Of a stretch of DNA of 64,000 nt, positions 27,652 through 36,026 are shown in pieces. Below the pieces are notes generated by a model, which was not told the DNA's origin, ran no database searches, and saw only the letters and a program-made list of their open reading frames with translations. Each line of letters begins with the position of its first letter. Positions within the stretch are counted from its first letter, which is position 1. Position numbers and translations under genes: made by a program. The stretch is taken from the NCBI GenBank assembly GCA_947625405.1, contig CANQOF010000007.1, positions 24,398 to 88,397 on the forward strand, given 5' to 3'. The stretch comes from an uncultured Atopobiaceae bacterium. Lineage in GTDB: Bacteria > Actinomycetota > Coriobacteriia > Coriobacteriales > Atopobiaceae.

Positions 27652-27679
27652 ACTATAGCCACTCGAAAACGCGGCGCAA
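27652..27679 (-). promoter_or_regulatory. Candidate promoter of topA-tmk-holB
   Basis: TTGCGC and TATAGT are separated by 16 bases on the minus strand, placing the start near 27645. The leader of about 75 bases contains a GC-rich hairpin (CGCCGGC/GCCGGCG at 27610-27629). Confidence 0.55.
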
Positions 27680-27751
27680 TGCGGGCCACGATCTGGCCAA
27701 AATCAAACCAACCACGTGTGAGACGAGCTCAAAGGCCCCGTTCACGGGCTT

Positions 27752-28543
27752 TTACGCCTCTTCGATCTCGTGATTCGTGTAGTCGTCGCGCGTCCACTTG
27801 AGCGATTCCTTGCCGTCTTTCGCCACGAGGATGTAGCGCGCGATGGCAAGCGAGATCTCATAGAGCAGCACGAGCGCCGCGAACATGAAGAACATCGTCA
27901 CCGGCGAGGCGTCCGGCGTCGTGAACGCCGAGAGGATGAGGAGGCCGATGTAGACGTAGCGCCAGTTCTCGCGGAAGACCTTGTAGGGCACGAGGTGGAA
28001 GATCGAAAGGTAGAAGATCACGAGCGGAAGCTCGAAGCCGAGACCGAAGCCCAGCTCGAGGAGCATCATGATGTTGAGGTAGTCCTCGGCGTTGGGGATG
28101 ACGGTGGCGAAGGCCACCGACTGCTCGACCATCCACCCCATCGCCGTGGGCAGGATGATGAAGTAGCAAAACACCATGCCGATGAGGAAGAGCACCACGA
28201 AGGCGGCCACCGTGGGCACCACCCAACGGCGCTCGTTGGGCTTCAGCGCGGGCAGCGTGAAGGCCATGATCTCCCAGATGATGATCGGCAGGCAGATGAT
28301 CACCGAGCAGAAGAACGCCACCTTGAAGCGGATGGTAAAGCCGCCGAGGGAGCTGAACACCGCGAGCTGCCCGTCGTTTGGCAGGATGCGGCGCACAGGG
28401 TCGAGGAAGATCTCGATGATGGTGGGCGTGGCCATGTAGACCACCACCGCGCAGACCACCACCGCGACCACGATGATGGTGAACCTGCGGCGAAGCTCGC
28501 CGAGGTGATCCATCAAGGGCATGCGCGCGGGTCCTATGGGCAT
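27752..28543 (-). CDS. tatC: Twin-arginine translocase subunit TatC
   Basis: A 263-residue inner-membrane protein with six predicted helices. The N-terminal MPLMDHLGELRRR motif forms the signal-peptide docking site. The region around FELPLVIFYL carries the conserved Glu of TatC. It recognises twin-arginine signals and assembles the pore with TatA for export of folded proteins. The tatA gene ends three bases upstream. The ATG at 28543 is preceded by AGGAGG; a second in-frame ATG at codon 8 is also possible. Confidence 0.96.
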   Translation of the reverse strand: MPIGPARMPLMDHLGELRRRFTIIVVAVVVCAVVVYMATPTIIEIFLDPVRRILPNDGQLAVFSSLGGFTIRFKVAFFCSVIICLPIIIWEIMAFTLPALKPNERRWVVPTVAAFVVLFLIGMVFCYFIILPTAMGWMVEQSVAFATVIPNAEDYLNIMMLLELGFGLGFELPLVIFYLSIFHLVPYKVFRENWRYVYIGLLILSAFTTPDASPVTMFFMFAALVLLYEISLAIARYILVAKDGKESLKWTRDDYTNHEIEEA

Positions 28544-28546
28544 GGC

Positions 28547-29134
28547 CTATGCCTCCTCGGCTTCGGGCCCTACGCTCGGCTCGGGATCGGCTCCGGACTC
28601 GGACTCGAGCTCGGATTCAGGCTCATCGTCATCGGCTTCGCTAAGGCCCCAGATGGACGCGATGCTCGGAGCCTCGGGCTCCTCCTCGACAACGCGTTCC
28701 TCCACCTCAACCGTCGCCGCCGGCGCATCCGCCTCGCTCGCCGCCTCGGCCCTCGCCGGGGCACTCCCCTCGGCCGCCTCAGCCACCTTCGCGGCCTTTT
28801 CCGCGGCGAGGCGCGCGCGGCGCTCCGCGAAGGTCTCCTTTGAGCGATCCGCGAGGTTCGCCTTGTCTTGCTTGGGCGTGACGGGAGCCTGCGCGCTCGT
28901 GGAGGCGGCGGCGCCCACCGCGCTCGAAACCCCGGCGGCCGTGGCGCTGGCCGATTGGCTGATGGGGTCGATGACCTCGCTCTTCACGACCTTCGTCACG
29001 CTATCGGAAGCTTGGCGGAACTGCCGGATGCCACGGCCGATCGTGCGGCCCATGCTCGGCAGCTTATCGGGCCCGAAAAGCAGGAACGCAACGATGAGGA
29101 TGAGGACGAACTCGGTGTCGCCGATGCCAAACAC
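28547..29134 (-). CDS. tatA: Sec-independent translocase subunit TatA/TatB
   Basis: A 195-residue protein starting at GTG 29134 behind GGAGG. One N-terminal helix (about residues 8-20) is followed by FGPDKLPSMGRTIGRGIRQFRQ, the hinge and amphipathic helix of TatA/TatB. The remaining 130 residues are an acidic Ala/Glu-rich tail, longer than in most TatA proteins and more like TatB. Only one such gene accompanies tatC here, so it may serve both functions, as in minimal TatAC systems. Confidence 0.9.
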   Translation of the reverse strand: MFGIGDTEFVLILIVAFLLFGPDKLPSMGRTIGRGIRQFRQASDSVTKVVKSEVIDPISQSASATAAGVSSAVGAAASTSAQAPVTPKQDKANLADRSKETFAERRARLAAEKAAKVAEAAEGSAPARAEAASEADAPAATVEVEERVVEEEPEAPSIASIWGLSEADDDEPESELESESGADPEPSVGPEAEEA

Positions 29135-29172
29135 GCGCCCCCCTCCCCTTCGCTCAGGCCAAAGACCCTAGA

Positions 29173-29200
29173 AGTGTAGCGTCGAGCTCGGCCTTTTCAA
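29173..29200 (-). promoter_or_regulatory. Promoter of tatA-tatC
   Basis: TTGAAA and TACACT are 16 bases apart on the minus strand. Transcription would start near 29166, giving a leader of about 32 bases before tatA. This is the best-formed sigma-A-type promoter in the window. Confidence 0.65.
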
Positions 29201-29236
29201 AACCTGAGCTGAGGGGAAGCCGCAATCGCCGAGGTA

Positions 29237-29551
29237 CTAGCCCTCTTGCACGTGGAACTCGGTGCCCACGCCGAGGAGCGTGAGGACGCGAAGGACGTTG
29301 GGCTGCGGTTTGGAGAGGGTCATCTCCCCGCCCGCCTCGGACATCTTGTGCGCCGCGCCCACGAGCACGCCGATGCCGGTGGAATCGATGTAGGGCACGC
29401 TCGCCAGCGAGACGTCGATGGACTTCACGCCCTCGTCGACGAGTCCTTCGAGCACTTCGGACAGCTCGCTCGCGTTCGACACGTCAACCTCGCCCGCAAC
29501 CTCGACCCTTGCGTGCTGTTCATCAACGGTGCGGTGAATGGTGAGGCTCAT
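29237..29551 (-). CDS. STAS-domain anti-sigma factor antagonist
   Basis: A 104-residue single STAS domain. The segment SVPYIDSTGIGVLV near residues 47-60 carries the serine that is phosphorylated by partner kinases in SpoIIAA/RsbV-type switches. Such proteins bind and release anti-sigma factors or other regulators. No anti-sigma kinase, phosphatase or sigma factor lies next to it, so its partners are unknown. AAGGGG precedes the start by nine bases. Confidence 0.88.
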   Translation of the reverse strand: MSLTIHRTVDEQHARVEVAGEVDVSNASELSEVLEGLVDEGVKSIDVSLASVPYIDSTGIGVLVGAAHKMSEAGGEMTLSKPQPNVLRVLTLLGVGTEFHVQEG

Positions 29552-29647
29552 GGTTTCAAACCCCTTCCATCGTGAATCGAGCGCAGTCCCGTGGATTCGT
29601 CCACTAGCCTGAAAGCATTTTAAGGTTTATGAGTTCCGCGCGAACCT

Positions 29648-30478
29648 TCATTCGGCCTCTGACCCGCCGGCGGTCGATGAACCATCGTCTGCGGTGGAAT
29701 CCTCATCCGACGCGCCCTCGTCCGTTCCCGTCTCGGCGCTCTCGGAGGTGTTTTGCAGCGCCTCGATCTGCTGCTCGCAATAGCTCTTCACGCCGAGCGC
29801 GTCATCGGGATCCGCCGCCACGCCCTTCTCGTAGCACTCGAGCGCCGTCTCCGTGGCGCCTTGCGCGGAGTAGATCATGCCGAGGTTCGCCCACGCACTC
29901 GCATAGTCGGTTGAATCCGCGAGGTTGGTGAGGGAGGCGATCGCCTCGCCGGTGTTGCCCAGGTAGTAGTCGCAGAGCGCCTCCGACACGCTGGCCTGCT
30001 TTGCCTCCTCGCTATCCGTCGAGCCCAGGAGCTCGAGGTACTTCGCGTACGCGTTCTTCGCCTCGCCGAAGACGCGCTGCACTTCGGCCTGGAATTCCTC
30101 GGTGGCGCCGAACATCTGCGCGTAGCTGCCCCACTGGTAGTACGTGTTCGCGAGCTCGAGCTCGGCGTCCGCGTTCGTGGGATCGGCCGAGAGCTCGCCC
30201 TCGAGCTCGTCGACGAGCGGCTGGTAGCGCTCCTGGAATCCCTCGACCGTGGTGGGGATTGATTCGGAGGACGAGGGCTGCGCGAAGATCTGCGCAAGCG
30301 AGGGGAGCATGAGGCCGAGGGCCACGATGACGGAGATCACGATGACGGCGATCTCCTTGCCCGAGCGCTTCTTCTTCCCGTTCTTCTGCGCGGCGAGCTC
30401 TTCCTGCTGCTTCTTGTAGCGAGCGCGCTGCGCCGCGACGGTTTGCTTGTTGCGTTTCTTGGGCCGCTTGGTTGCCAT
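29648..30478 (-). CDS. Membrane-anchored tetratricopeptide repeat protein
   Basis: A 276-residue protein starting at 30478. A strongly basic N-terminus (Lys/Arg-rich, residues 1-40) precedes one transmembrane helix at about 42-63. The outward or periplasmic portion holds two to three TPR-like units at about 85-245, including ASAWANLGMIYSAQG. The last 30 residues are acidic Ser/Asp/Thr-rich and disordered. TPR domains mediate protein contacts; the specific role is unknown. Nearby genes give no clear clue. Confidence 0.75.
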   Translation of the reverse strand: MATKRPKKRNKQTVAAQRARYKKQQEELAAQKNGKKKRSGKEIAVIVISVIVALGLMLPSLAQIFAQPSSSESIPTTVEGFQERYQPLVDELEGELSADPTNADAELELANTYYQWGSYAQMFGATEEFQAEVQRVFGEAKNAYAKYLELLGSTDSEEAKQASVSEALCDYYLGNTGEAIASLTNLADSTDYASAWANLGMIYSAQGATETALECYEKGVAADPDDALGVKSYCEQQIEALQNTSESAETGTDEGASDEDSTADDGSSTAGGSEAE

Positions 30479-30649
30479 GGGAGCGAGAACCCTCCTCGTG
30501 CTGCGCCCGAAACGGGACGCGTACATGTTTCAGCGATCGAATCTGCCAGAAAGTCCAAATGGGTAGCGTACACGTTTGCTCGCCCTTTGGCTCCCCGCTG
30601 CCACGCGAGATCGCGATTTGTCCACGGCTCCCGCGCTCGCGGGGCCCCC

Positions 30650-31933
30650 TCAGCCCCTCGCCTCGCGCGCGAGACGCGCGCATACGAGCCGCGCGCACGT
30701 GCAAAAGACGTCGAGCGCCTCGCTGAGCTCGTCGAGCGTGGGGTACGAGGGCGCGATGCGAAGGTCGCGATCCTTGGGATCCTCGCCACCCGGCCACGTG
30801 GCACCCGCGGGGGTGAGGGTCACGCCCACCTCGCGGCAAAGGGCCACGATCGCCCTCGCACTCCCCTCCGGGCCACGGAAGCTCACGAAGTACCCTCCGC
30901 GAGGCGCACCCCACGAGCAATCGTCGATGCCCGCAAGCCCCTCCTCGAGCTTGCTCGCGACGATCTCGAAACGTGGCCGCAGGACCTCGGCCTCGCGCGC
31001 CATATGGGCCTTGAGTGCCGCGAGGTCCGGCAGGTAGCGCGCGTGCCTGAGCATGTTCACCTTGTCCGAACACACCCTCTCGATGGCGAAGGTCGTCTCG
31101 AGGTCGGCAAGGTCTTCGGGCGAGGCCGCCACCGCCGCGATCCCCGCCCCGGGGAAGGTGATCTTCGAGGTGGAGGCGAACTCGTAGACGAGGTCGCGGC
31201 CGCCCGCCTCCTCGATGGCGCCGAAGATCTCGAGGAGTTCGTCGCCCTCGACATAGAGGTCGTGGACCGCGTACGCGTTATCCCAAAAGACGCGGAAATC
31301 GGGCGCCGCGGGTGCAAGGCGCGCGATGCGGCGCACCACCTCGTCGGAGAAGGTGATGCCGGTGGGGTTCTGATACTTCGGAACGACCCACATGCCCTTC
31401 ACGGCGGGGTCGGCCACAAGCTTTTCGATGACGTCCATGTCCGGGCCGTCCTCGCACATCGGCACGGGGATGTTCTCGATGCCGAAATGCTCGGTCATTG
31501 CGAAATGGCGATCATAGCCGGGGCTCGGGCAGAGGAAGGCCACGCGCGGAAGCGTGCCCCAAGGCGCCTCGCCGCGCACCCCGCGCACCCATGCGTGCAC
31601 GAGGCAGTCGAACTGGATGTTCAGGCTCGAGGCGCCGGCCACCACCACTTTGCGCTCATCGCAGCCCATGATGGCCGCCATGAGGCGCTTCGCCGAGGGA
31701 ATGCCCCAGGGAACCCCGTAATTCGCCGCGTCGACGCCCTCGTCGTTGAGGTCGGAATCGGCGTTCAGCACGTCCAGGAGCGGCCGCGAGAGGTCCACCT
31801 GCGCGGGGCTCGGCTTCCCGCGCGCCATGTCCAAGGAAATGCCCTTTGCCGAGAGCGTTTCCACCTCGGCTTCAAGGCTCGCGATCGTCGCGTCAAGCTC
31901 AGACGTATCCATGGAAGCGAAATCCCACGCCAT
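30650..31933 (-). CDS. Class I aminotransferase of the Corynebacterium-type aspartate aminotransferase group
   Basis: A 427-residue PLP enzyme. The PLP lysine is Lys257 in EFASTSKITFPGAG. That pattern, together with LDMARGKP near residue 35 and VPKYQNPTG near residue 185, places it in the distinct AspAT branch known from Corynebacterium and Mycobacterium. It should interconvert aspartate/2-oxoglutarate and oxaloacetate/glutamate. The start at 31933 was chosen over a frame reaching 32104 because the extension is Arg-rich and not conserved in type. Divergent from the small gene at 32103. Confidence 0.88.
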   Translation of the reverse strand: MAWDFASMDTSELDATIASLEAEVETLSAKGISLDMARGKPSPAQVDLSRPLLDVLNADSDLNDEGVDAANYGVPWGIPSAKRLMAAIMGCDERKVVVAGASSLNIQFDCLVHAWVRGVRGEAPWGTLPRVAFLCPSPGYDRHFAMTEHFGIENIPVPMCEDGPDMDVIEKLVADPAVKGMWVVPKYQNPTGITFSDEVVRRIARLAPAAPDFRVFWDNAYAVHDLYVEGDELLEIFGAIEEAGGRDLVYEFASTSKITFPGAGIAAVAASPEDLADLETTFAIERVCSDKVNMLRHARYLPDLAALKAHMAREAEVLRPRFEIVASKLEEGLAGIDDCSWGAPRGGYFVSFRGPEGSARAIVALCREVGVTLTPAGATWPGGEDPKDRDLRIAPSYPTLDELSEALDVFCTCARLVCARLAREARG

Positions 31934-32102
31934 TCTTGCCCGCCTTCCCTCCCGTGGGCGGCACCGCGAATCCCGCCGGGCGCCGCAGCGTATGCTTGGC
32001 TCAATGCTAAGGCTCCGCCATGCGAAGGCGCGCCCACATCGCGTGGCTTTCGAAGATCCGAGCCGAAGTTGAAACGTCCGCGAGATGAAGGCGAGGTGGC
32101 AC

Positions 32103-32360
32103 ATGGCCGACGGGCACTTCGATGCCGTGTTTGAGGAGGGAGATCTCCAACGCCTCGTAGACGCGCTCTATAGAGACGTAAAGCGCGTGGACAAACGCGA
32201 GGTGCTCACCCTCGCCGACGCCTTCGACGTGGGCCCCTACGCGCGCGAGATCGCGCAATCCCTTCCCGCGGGCTCCTATACCCGCACCCAGCTCACCACG
32301 CAGCTGAACTCGACGATCACCGCCCACGGCTGGACCCTCAAGCTGGGGCTCTTGGAGTAG
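32103..32360 (+). CDS. Hypothetical protein, 85 residues
   Basis: Unrecognised small protein. The ATG at 32103 has GAGG six bases upstream, and the codon pattern is like the neighbours. The sequence is mixed helical and soluble, with no signal or membrane segment, and the C-terminus reads AHGWTLKLGLLE. It is convergent with nhaA and divergent from the aminotransferase. No function can be assigned. Confidence 0.6.
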   Translation: MADGHFDAVFEEGDLQRLVDALYRDVKRVDKREVLTLADAFDVGPYAREIAQSLPAGSYTRTQLTTQLNSTITAHGWTLKLGLLE

Positions 32361-32422
32361 CTTCGAGCGCATCCCCTCATTCGGGTTCGTCGGATGGGGC
32401 TCCGTGCGGGAAAACCGGAGGA

Positions 32423-33907
32423 TCACCTGCTGCGCTCGACGGCGCGATCGAGGAGCGCCTCGTCCTCGGCCTCCTCTTCCTCCTCCTTGCTCGCCTCGCC
32501 CGAGTCTCGGCGCTTGCTAAAGACGAGGAGGAAAATCGAACCCATGAAGGCCGCCGTGAGAGAGCCCACGAGGATCGCGCACTTCACGGCGAGCACGTGC
32601 GCGGGATCGGAGAACGCGAGCCCGGCGATGAGGATCGACATCGTGAAGCCAAGCCCGCCCATGAGCCCCACGCCCACGATCTGAACCCAATCCACCCCCT
32701 CCGGGAGCTTCGCGAAGCGGATGGCCACGAGAAGCGCGGTCACTGAGATGATGCCGATGGGCTTTCCCAGCACCGCGCCCACGTAGGCGCCGATCGTGAT
32801 GGGGTCGGTGACGATCGAAAGGATGTCCACGCCCACGAGCCGCACCTGCGCGTTCACGAAGGCGAATATCGGCAGGATCACGAAGTTCACCGGCACCGTG
32901 ATGGCGCGCTCCATGCGCTCGAGCGGCGGCGTCACGTGGTGCATGATGCGCTCGACGTCCCCGGCGATCCGCGTGAAGCGGTGCTGGCCGAGCACGTGGA
33001 TGTTGTCGTCGTAGGTCTCGTCGAGCTCGATCGCCTTGCGGCGAAGCCACGGACGCAGCTTCGAGAGCCGGATCTCGCTCTTCACCGGGAGGAAGAACGC
33101 GAGGATCACTCCCGCGAGCGTGGCGTGGATGCCCGAATCGTAGACGCAGACCCAAAGCGCGAGCCCCACCACGAGGTAGTGGCGGATCTGGAAGGCCTTG
33201 CGCTTGTTCATGATGGCGAGGATGACGATGCACATGCCACTCGCCGCGAGCCAGGGAATGCTGGGGGTCTTTCCGTAGAAGGCCGCGATCACGATGATCG
33301 CGATGATGTCGTCGGCGATGGCGAGCGTGGAGAAGAAGACCTTCGTGCCGGGCGCCACCCTGTCGCCGAGAAGCGACATGACGCCGAGCGCGAAGGCGAT
33401 GTCCGTGGCGATGGGGACGGCCCATCCCTGCATGGCGCCACCGGCGTTCACCGCGAGGTAGATGATGGCGGGAGCGGCCACGCCACCCACGGCGGCGAGC
33501 ATGGGAAGCGCCGCTTGGCGCGGCTTTCTGAGCTCGCCCACCGTCACCTCGTATTTGAGCTCGATCCCCACGAGCAGGAAGAAGATCGCCATGAGGAAGT
33601 CGTTCACGAACGCCTCGAGCGACATCGACGCCGTGAAGGAGCCGAAGCCAATCGAGAGCGGCGCCTCGAGGACGGAGCGCACCACCTCATAGGCGTCGGT
33701 GTTAGCGATCACCACTGCGAGGAGCGCGGCGAAAACCATGACCCCCGCGGCGATCGTGCCATCGCCAAACACGCGACCCGCGCGCTGGCGAATGGCCATG
33801 CGCTGCTTGACTTCGGGATACGCGATGATCGACGCGGGCGAGCCGGCGGGCACGCCCGTCATGTGCGGCTCAACTTGACCCGTGGGCTCGGGGGCGCGAT
33901 CGCTCAT
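32423..33907 (-). CDS. nhaA: Na+/H+ antiporter NhaA
   Basis: A 494-residue membrane antiporter exchanging internal Na+ for protons. About eleven hydrophobic helices are visible. The paired aspartates of the ion site are in LAIADDIIAI near residue 205, and a further conserved Asp lies in PIATDIAFALG. N- and C-terminal hydrophilic tails (about 40 and 35 residues) make it longer than E. coli NhaA. No clear ribosome site precedes the ATG at 33907. It begins 15 bases after the ppaC stop and may be translated from the same message. Confidence 0.93.
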   Translation of the reverse strand: MSDRAPEPTGQVEPHMTGVPAGSPASIIAYPEVKQRMAIRQRAGRVFGDGTIAAGVMVFAALLAVVIANTDAYEVVRSVLEAPLSIGFGSFTASMSLEAFVNDFLMAIFFLLVGIELKYEVTVGELRKPRQAALPMLAAVGGVAAPAIIYLAVNAGGAMQGWAVPIATDIAFALGVMSLLGDRVAPGTKVFFSTLAIADDIIAIIVIAAFYGKTPSIPWLAASGMCIVILAIMNKRKAFQIRHYLVVGLALWVCVYDSGIHATLAGVILAFFLPVKSEIRLSKLRPWLRRKAIELDETYDDNIHVLGQHRFTRIAGDVERIMHHVTPPLERMERAITVPVNFVILPIFAFVNAQVRLVGVDILSIVTDPITIGAYVGAVLGKPIGIISVTALLVAIRFAKLPEGVDWVQIVGVGLMGGLGFTMSILIAGLAFSDPAHVLAVKCAILVGSLTAAFMGSIFLLVFSKRRDSGEASKEEEEEAEDEALLDRAVERSR

Positions 33908-33922
33908 GTGACGCCGGCGACG

Positions 33923-34867
33923 CTAAGCCGTGGCAGCCGCGAGGATGGGCGCCGCGATCTGCTTCTTCCTCGAGAGCACGCCGGGAAGCCACACGCCGCC
34001 GGGCTCGTCCTCGATGCCAAGGCCGCGCTCGGGGAGGCTCTTATCGCCGCACATGAGGATCTGCGATCCCTCCTCCATGATGTCCGTCACCGCGAGCACG
34101 AGGGTGTCGGCGTTCTTCTCCTTGCGGAAGCTCTCCATCGCGGCGCGGAGCTCGGGAAGGCGGCTCAAGGCGATGTTCTTGTCCACCGTTTCGTACTGGC
34201 CGATGAAGACACGCTTGCCGTTGATGACGAAGCCCTTGATGTCGTGCGCCACCATCTCGTCGGGCGTGTATTTGTCGGTCGCGCGGTTCGTGAAGATGTT
34301 CATGCCGAAGTCCACAGGATCGAGCCCGAGGATCTCGCCGATGTTCTCCACGAACTGGCGGTCGATCTCCGTGGTGGTGGGGCTCTTCATCATCACCATG
34401 TCCGTCATCATCGCGGAGAGCAGGCACGAGAGCTGCGCCACCGTGGGCGTGATCTCGTAGCAGTGGAAGAGGTAGAGCACGATCGTGGCGGTGGAGCCCC
34501 AGGGAAGCGTGATGAAGAAGATGGGCTTGTGGGTGGAGAAATCGGCGATGCGGTGGTGGTCGACGACGCCCACGACCTCGGCGTTCGAGAGCCCGTGGAC
34601 CGATTGCACCTCCTCGTTGTGGTCGACGAGGATGACCTTCTGCCGCTCCTGCCCGGGCTCCGGCGCGGGGATCTCGTCGAGGTACTCCGGCTCGGGGAAC
34701 TCCCAGCTCTTGAGGATCGCGGCGGATTCGAGGGGCATCTCGCCCAGGCGCCGCGGCACGTAGGTGTTGCCGTCCTCGAGCGTGTTCATGAGCTGGGAAA
34801 GCATGACCGCGGCGAGGATGGAGTCGTTGTCGGGGTGCTTGTGGCCGAAAACGTAGACCGTGCTCAT
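33923..34867 (-). CDS. ppaC: Manganese-dependent inorganic pyrophosphatase
   Basis: A 314-residue family II pyrophosphatase (DHH fold). Metal ligands appear in GHKHPDNDS at the N-terminus, VDHNE near residue 85 and DHHRIADF near 105. The KSPTTT and C-terminal SRKKQIAAPIL segments bind pyrophosphate. No CBS domains are inserted, so it should not be nucleotide-regulated. The start at 34867 follows AAGGAG. A TACAAT hexamer at 34922-34917 is a plausible -10. Confidence 0.95.
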   Translation of the reverse strand: MSTVYVFGHKHPDNDSILAAVMLSQLMNTLEDGNTYVPRRLGEMPLESAAILKSWEFPEPEYLDEIPAPEPGQERQKVILVDHNEEVQSVHGLSNAEVVGVVDHHRIADFSTHKPIFFITLPWGSTATIVLYLFHCYEITPTVAQLSCLLSAMMTDMVMMKSPTTTEIDRQFVENIGEILGLDPVDFGMNIFTNRATDKYTPDEMVAHDIKGFVINGKRVFIGQYETVDKNIALSRLPELRAAMESFRKEKNADTLVLAVTDIMEEGSQILMCGDKSLPERGLGIEDEPGGVWLPGVLSRKKQIAAPILAAATA

Positions 34868-34916
34868 GGGAGACTCCTTCAGGGCCGAAGCTGACGCGCT
34901 GGTGGGGATTGCCTCG

Positions 34917-34922
34917 ATTGTA
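34917..34922 (-). promoter_or_regulatory. Candidate -10 of ppaC-nhaA
   Basis: TACAAT on the minus strand lies about 50 bases before the ppaC start codon. No good -35 hexamer was found. Confidence 0.4.
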
Positions 34923-35051
34923 GCCAACCCCACCCCCCACCCTCGGCGAGGTGTCGAGCGAACTGGCCGATGAAGAGTAGGTGGAACGCGCCGATTTGGC
35001 TACCCTTGGGTATGACCCTCAAGGCCAGTCCGTCCGAGGTTCGGGGGTGCC

Positions 35052-35945
35052 ATGAACGAGCAGAGGATCGCCATCCTCACCGACTCCGGAACCAATACCC
35101 CGCTTGAGTTCGCCCGCGAGCACGACATCACGATCGTCCCGCTCGTGATCAACTTCTCCGACGGCAGCTACCACACCGACGTCGACATCACCACCGAAGA
35201 CGTCATCGCACGCCTTCCGGAGGAGATTCCCAGCACCTCGCTTCCCTCCCCCACGACGCTCCTCGCGGCGCTCGAGGAATGCCGGGCGAGGGGCTACGAG
35301 AAGGCGATCTTCGTCACCATCAGCTCCGGACTCTCCGCCACCAACCAAACCGTGCACCTCGTGGCGAGCCAGATCGAGGACTTCCCCGTGGCCGTGATCG
35401 ACACGAAATCGATCGGCGTGGCCGCGGGGCTCGTGACCATGAACGCAGCCCTCATGGTGGAAGCGGGCGTGCCCTTCGAGGAGGCCGAGCGGCGCTTGAA
35501 CGAGCTCTCAGAGAACACGCTTGTGCTCTTCTGCGTGGATGAGCTCGTGTACCTGCGAAAAGGCGGACGCATCTCCGAGGCGGTCTATCGCCTGGGCTCC
35601 GCGCTCAACATAAAGCCGGTCTTCGATTGCGATTCCGAGGGGCGCTATCGCATCGTGAAGAAGAGCAGGGGCCTCCAGAAGGCCGTCCGCGCCATCGAAG
35701 ACCTCATCGCCGAACGTGCGAAGCGCTACGACCGCGTGACGCTCGCTATCTGCTCGGCCAATCCGAACGCGCCCGTGGACACCTACGAGCGCAACCTCCT
35801 CGAGCGCGTGCCCAATGAGGTGGGGCTCATTCGCTCGGGTATCACCGCCGATCTCATCGTGCACACCGGCCCCACGCTCCTCGGCATGGCCGTCCAGCCG
35901 GCCACGTCCGAGATGGCCGCCTGGTTCGAGGCTCGCAAGGGCTAG
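35052..35945 (+). CDS. DegV-family fatty acid-binding protein
   Basis: A 297-residue DegV protein. The N-terminal ILTDSGTN motif and the ISSGLSATNQT segment near residue 96 line the fatty-acid carboxylate site. RKGGRIS near residue 172 is also typical. In Gram-positives such proteins (FakB) present exogenous fatty acids to the FakA kinase for phospholipid synthesis. No fakA is in the window. The gene stands alone, convergent with the secreted repeat protein. Confidence 0.93.
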   Translation: MNEQRIAILTDSGTNTPLEFAREHDITIVPLVINFSDGSYHTDVDITTEDVIARLPEEIPSTSLPSPTTLLAALEECRARGYEKAIFVTISSGLSATNQTVHLVASQIEDFPVAVIDTKSIGVAAGLVTMNAALMVEAGVPFEEAERRLNELSENTLVLFCVDELVYLRKGGRISEAVYRLGSALNIKPVFDCDSEGRYRIVKKSRGLQKAVRAIEDLIAERAKRYDRVTLAICSANPNAPVDTYERNLLERVPNEVGLIRSGITADLIVHTGPTLLGMAVQPATSEMAAWFEARKG

Positions 35946-35988
35946 GGCCGGCGGGGGCCCGCGGCCATGTGCAAGTGCCCGGAGCGCG

Positions 35989-36009
35989 GCGTGCCCACGC
36001 GGGGCACGC
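35989..36009. terminator. Hairpin between convergent genes, no U-tract
   Basis: A perfect 8-base stem pairs 35989-35996 with 36002-36009 around a five-base loop, between the degV stop and the end of the 36027 gene. No T-run follows on either strand. Confidence 0.5.
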
Positions 36010-36026
36010 CTGAGGCATTTCCCCAG

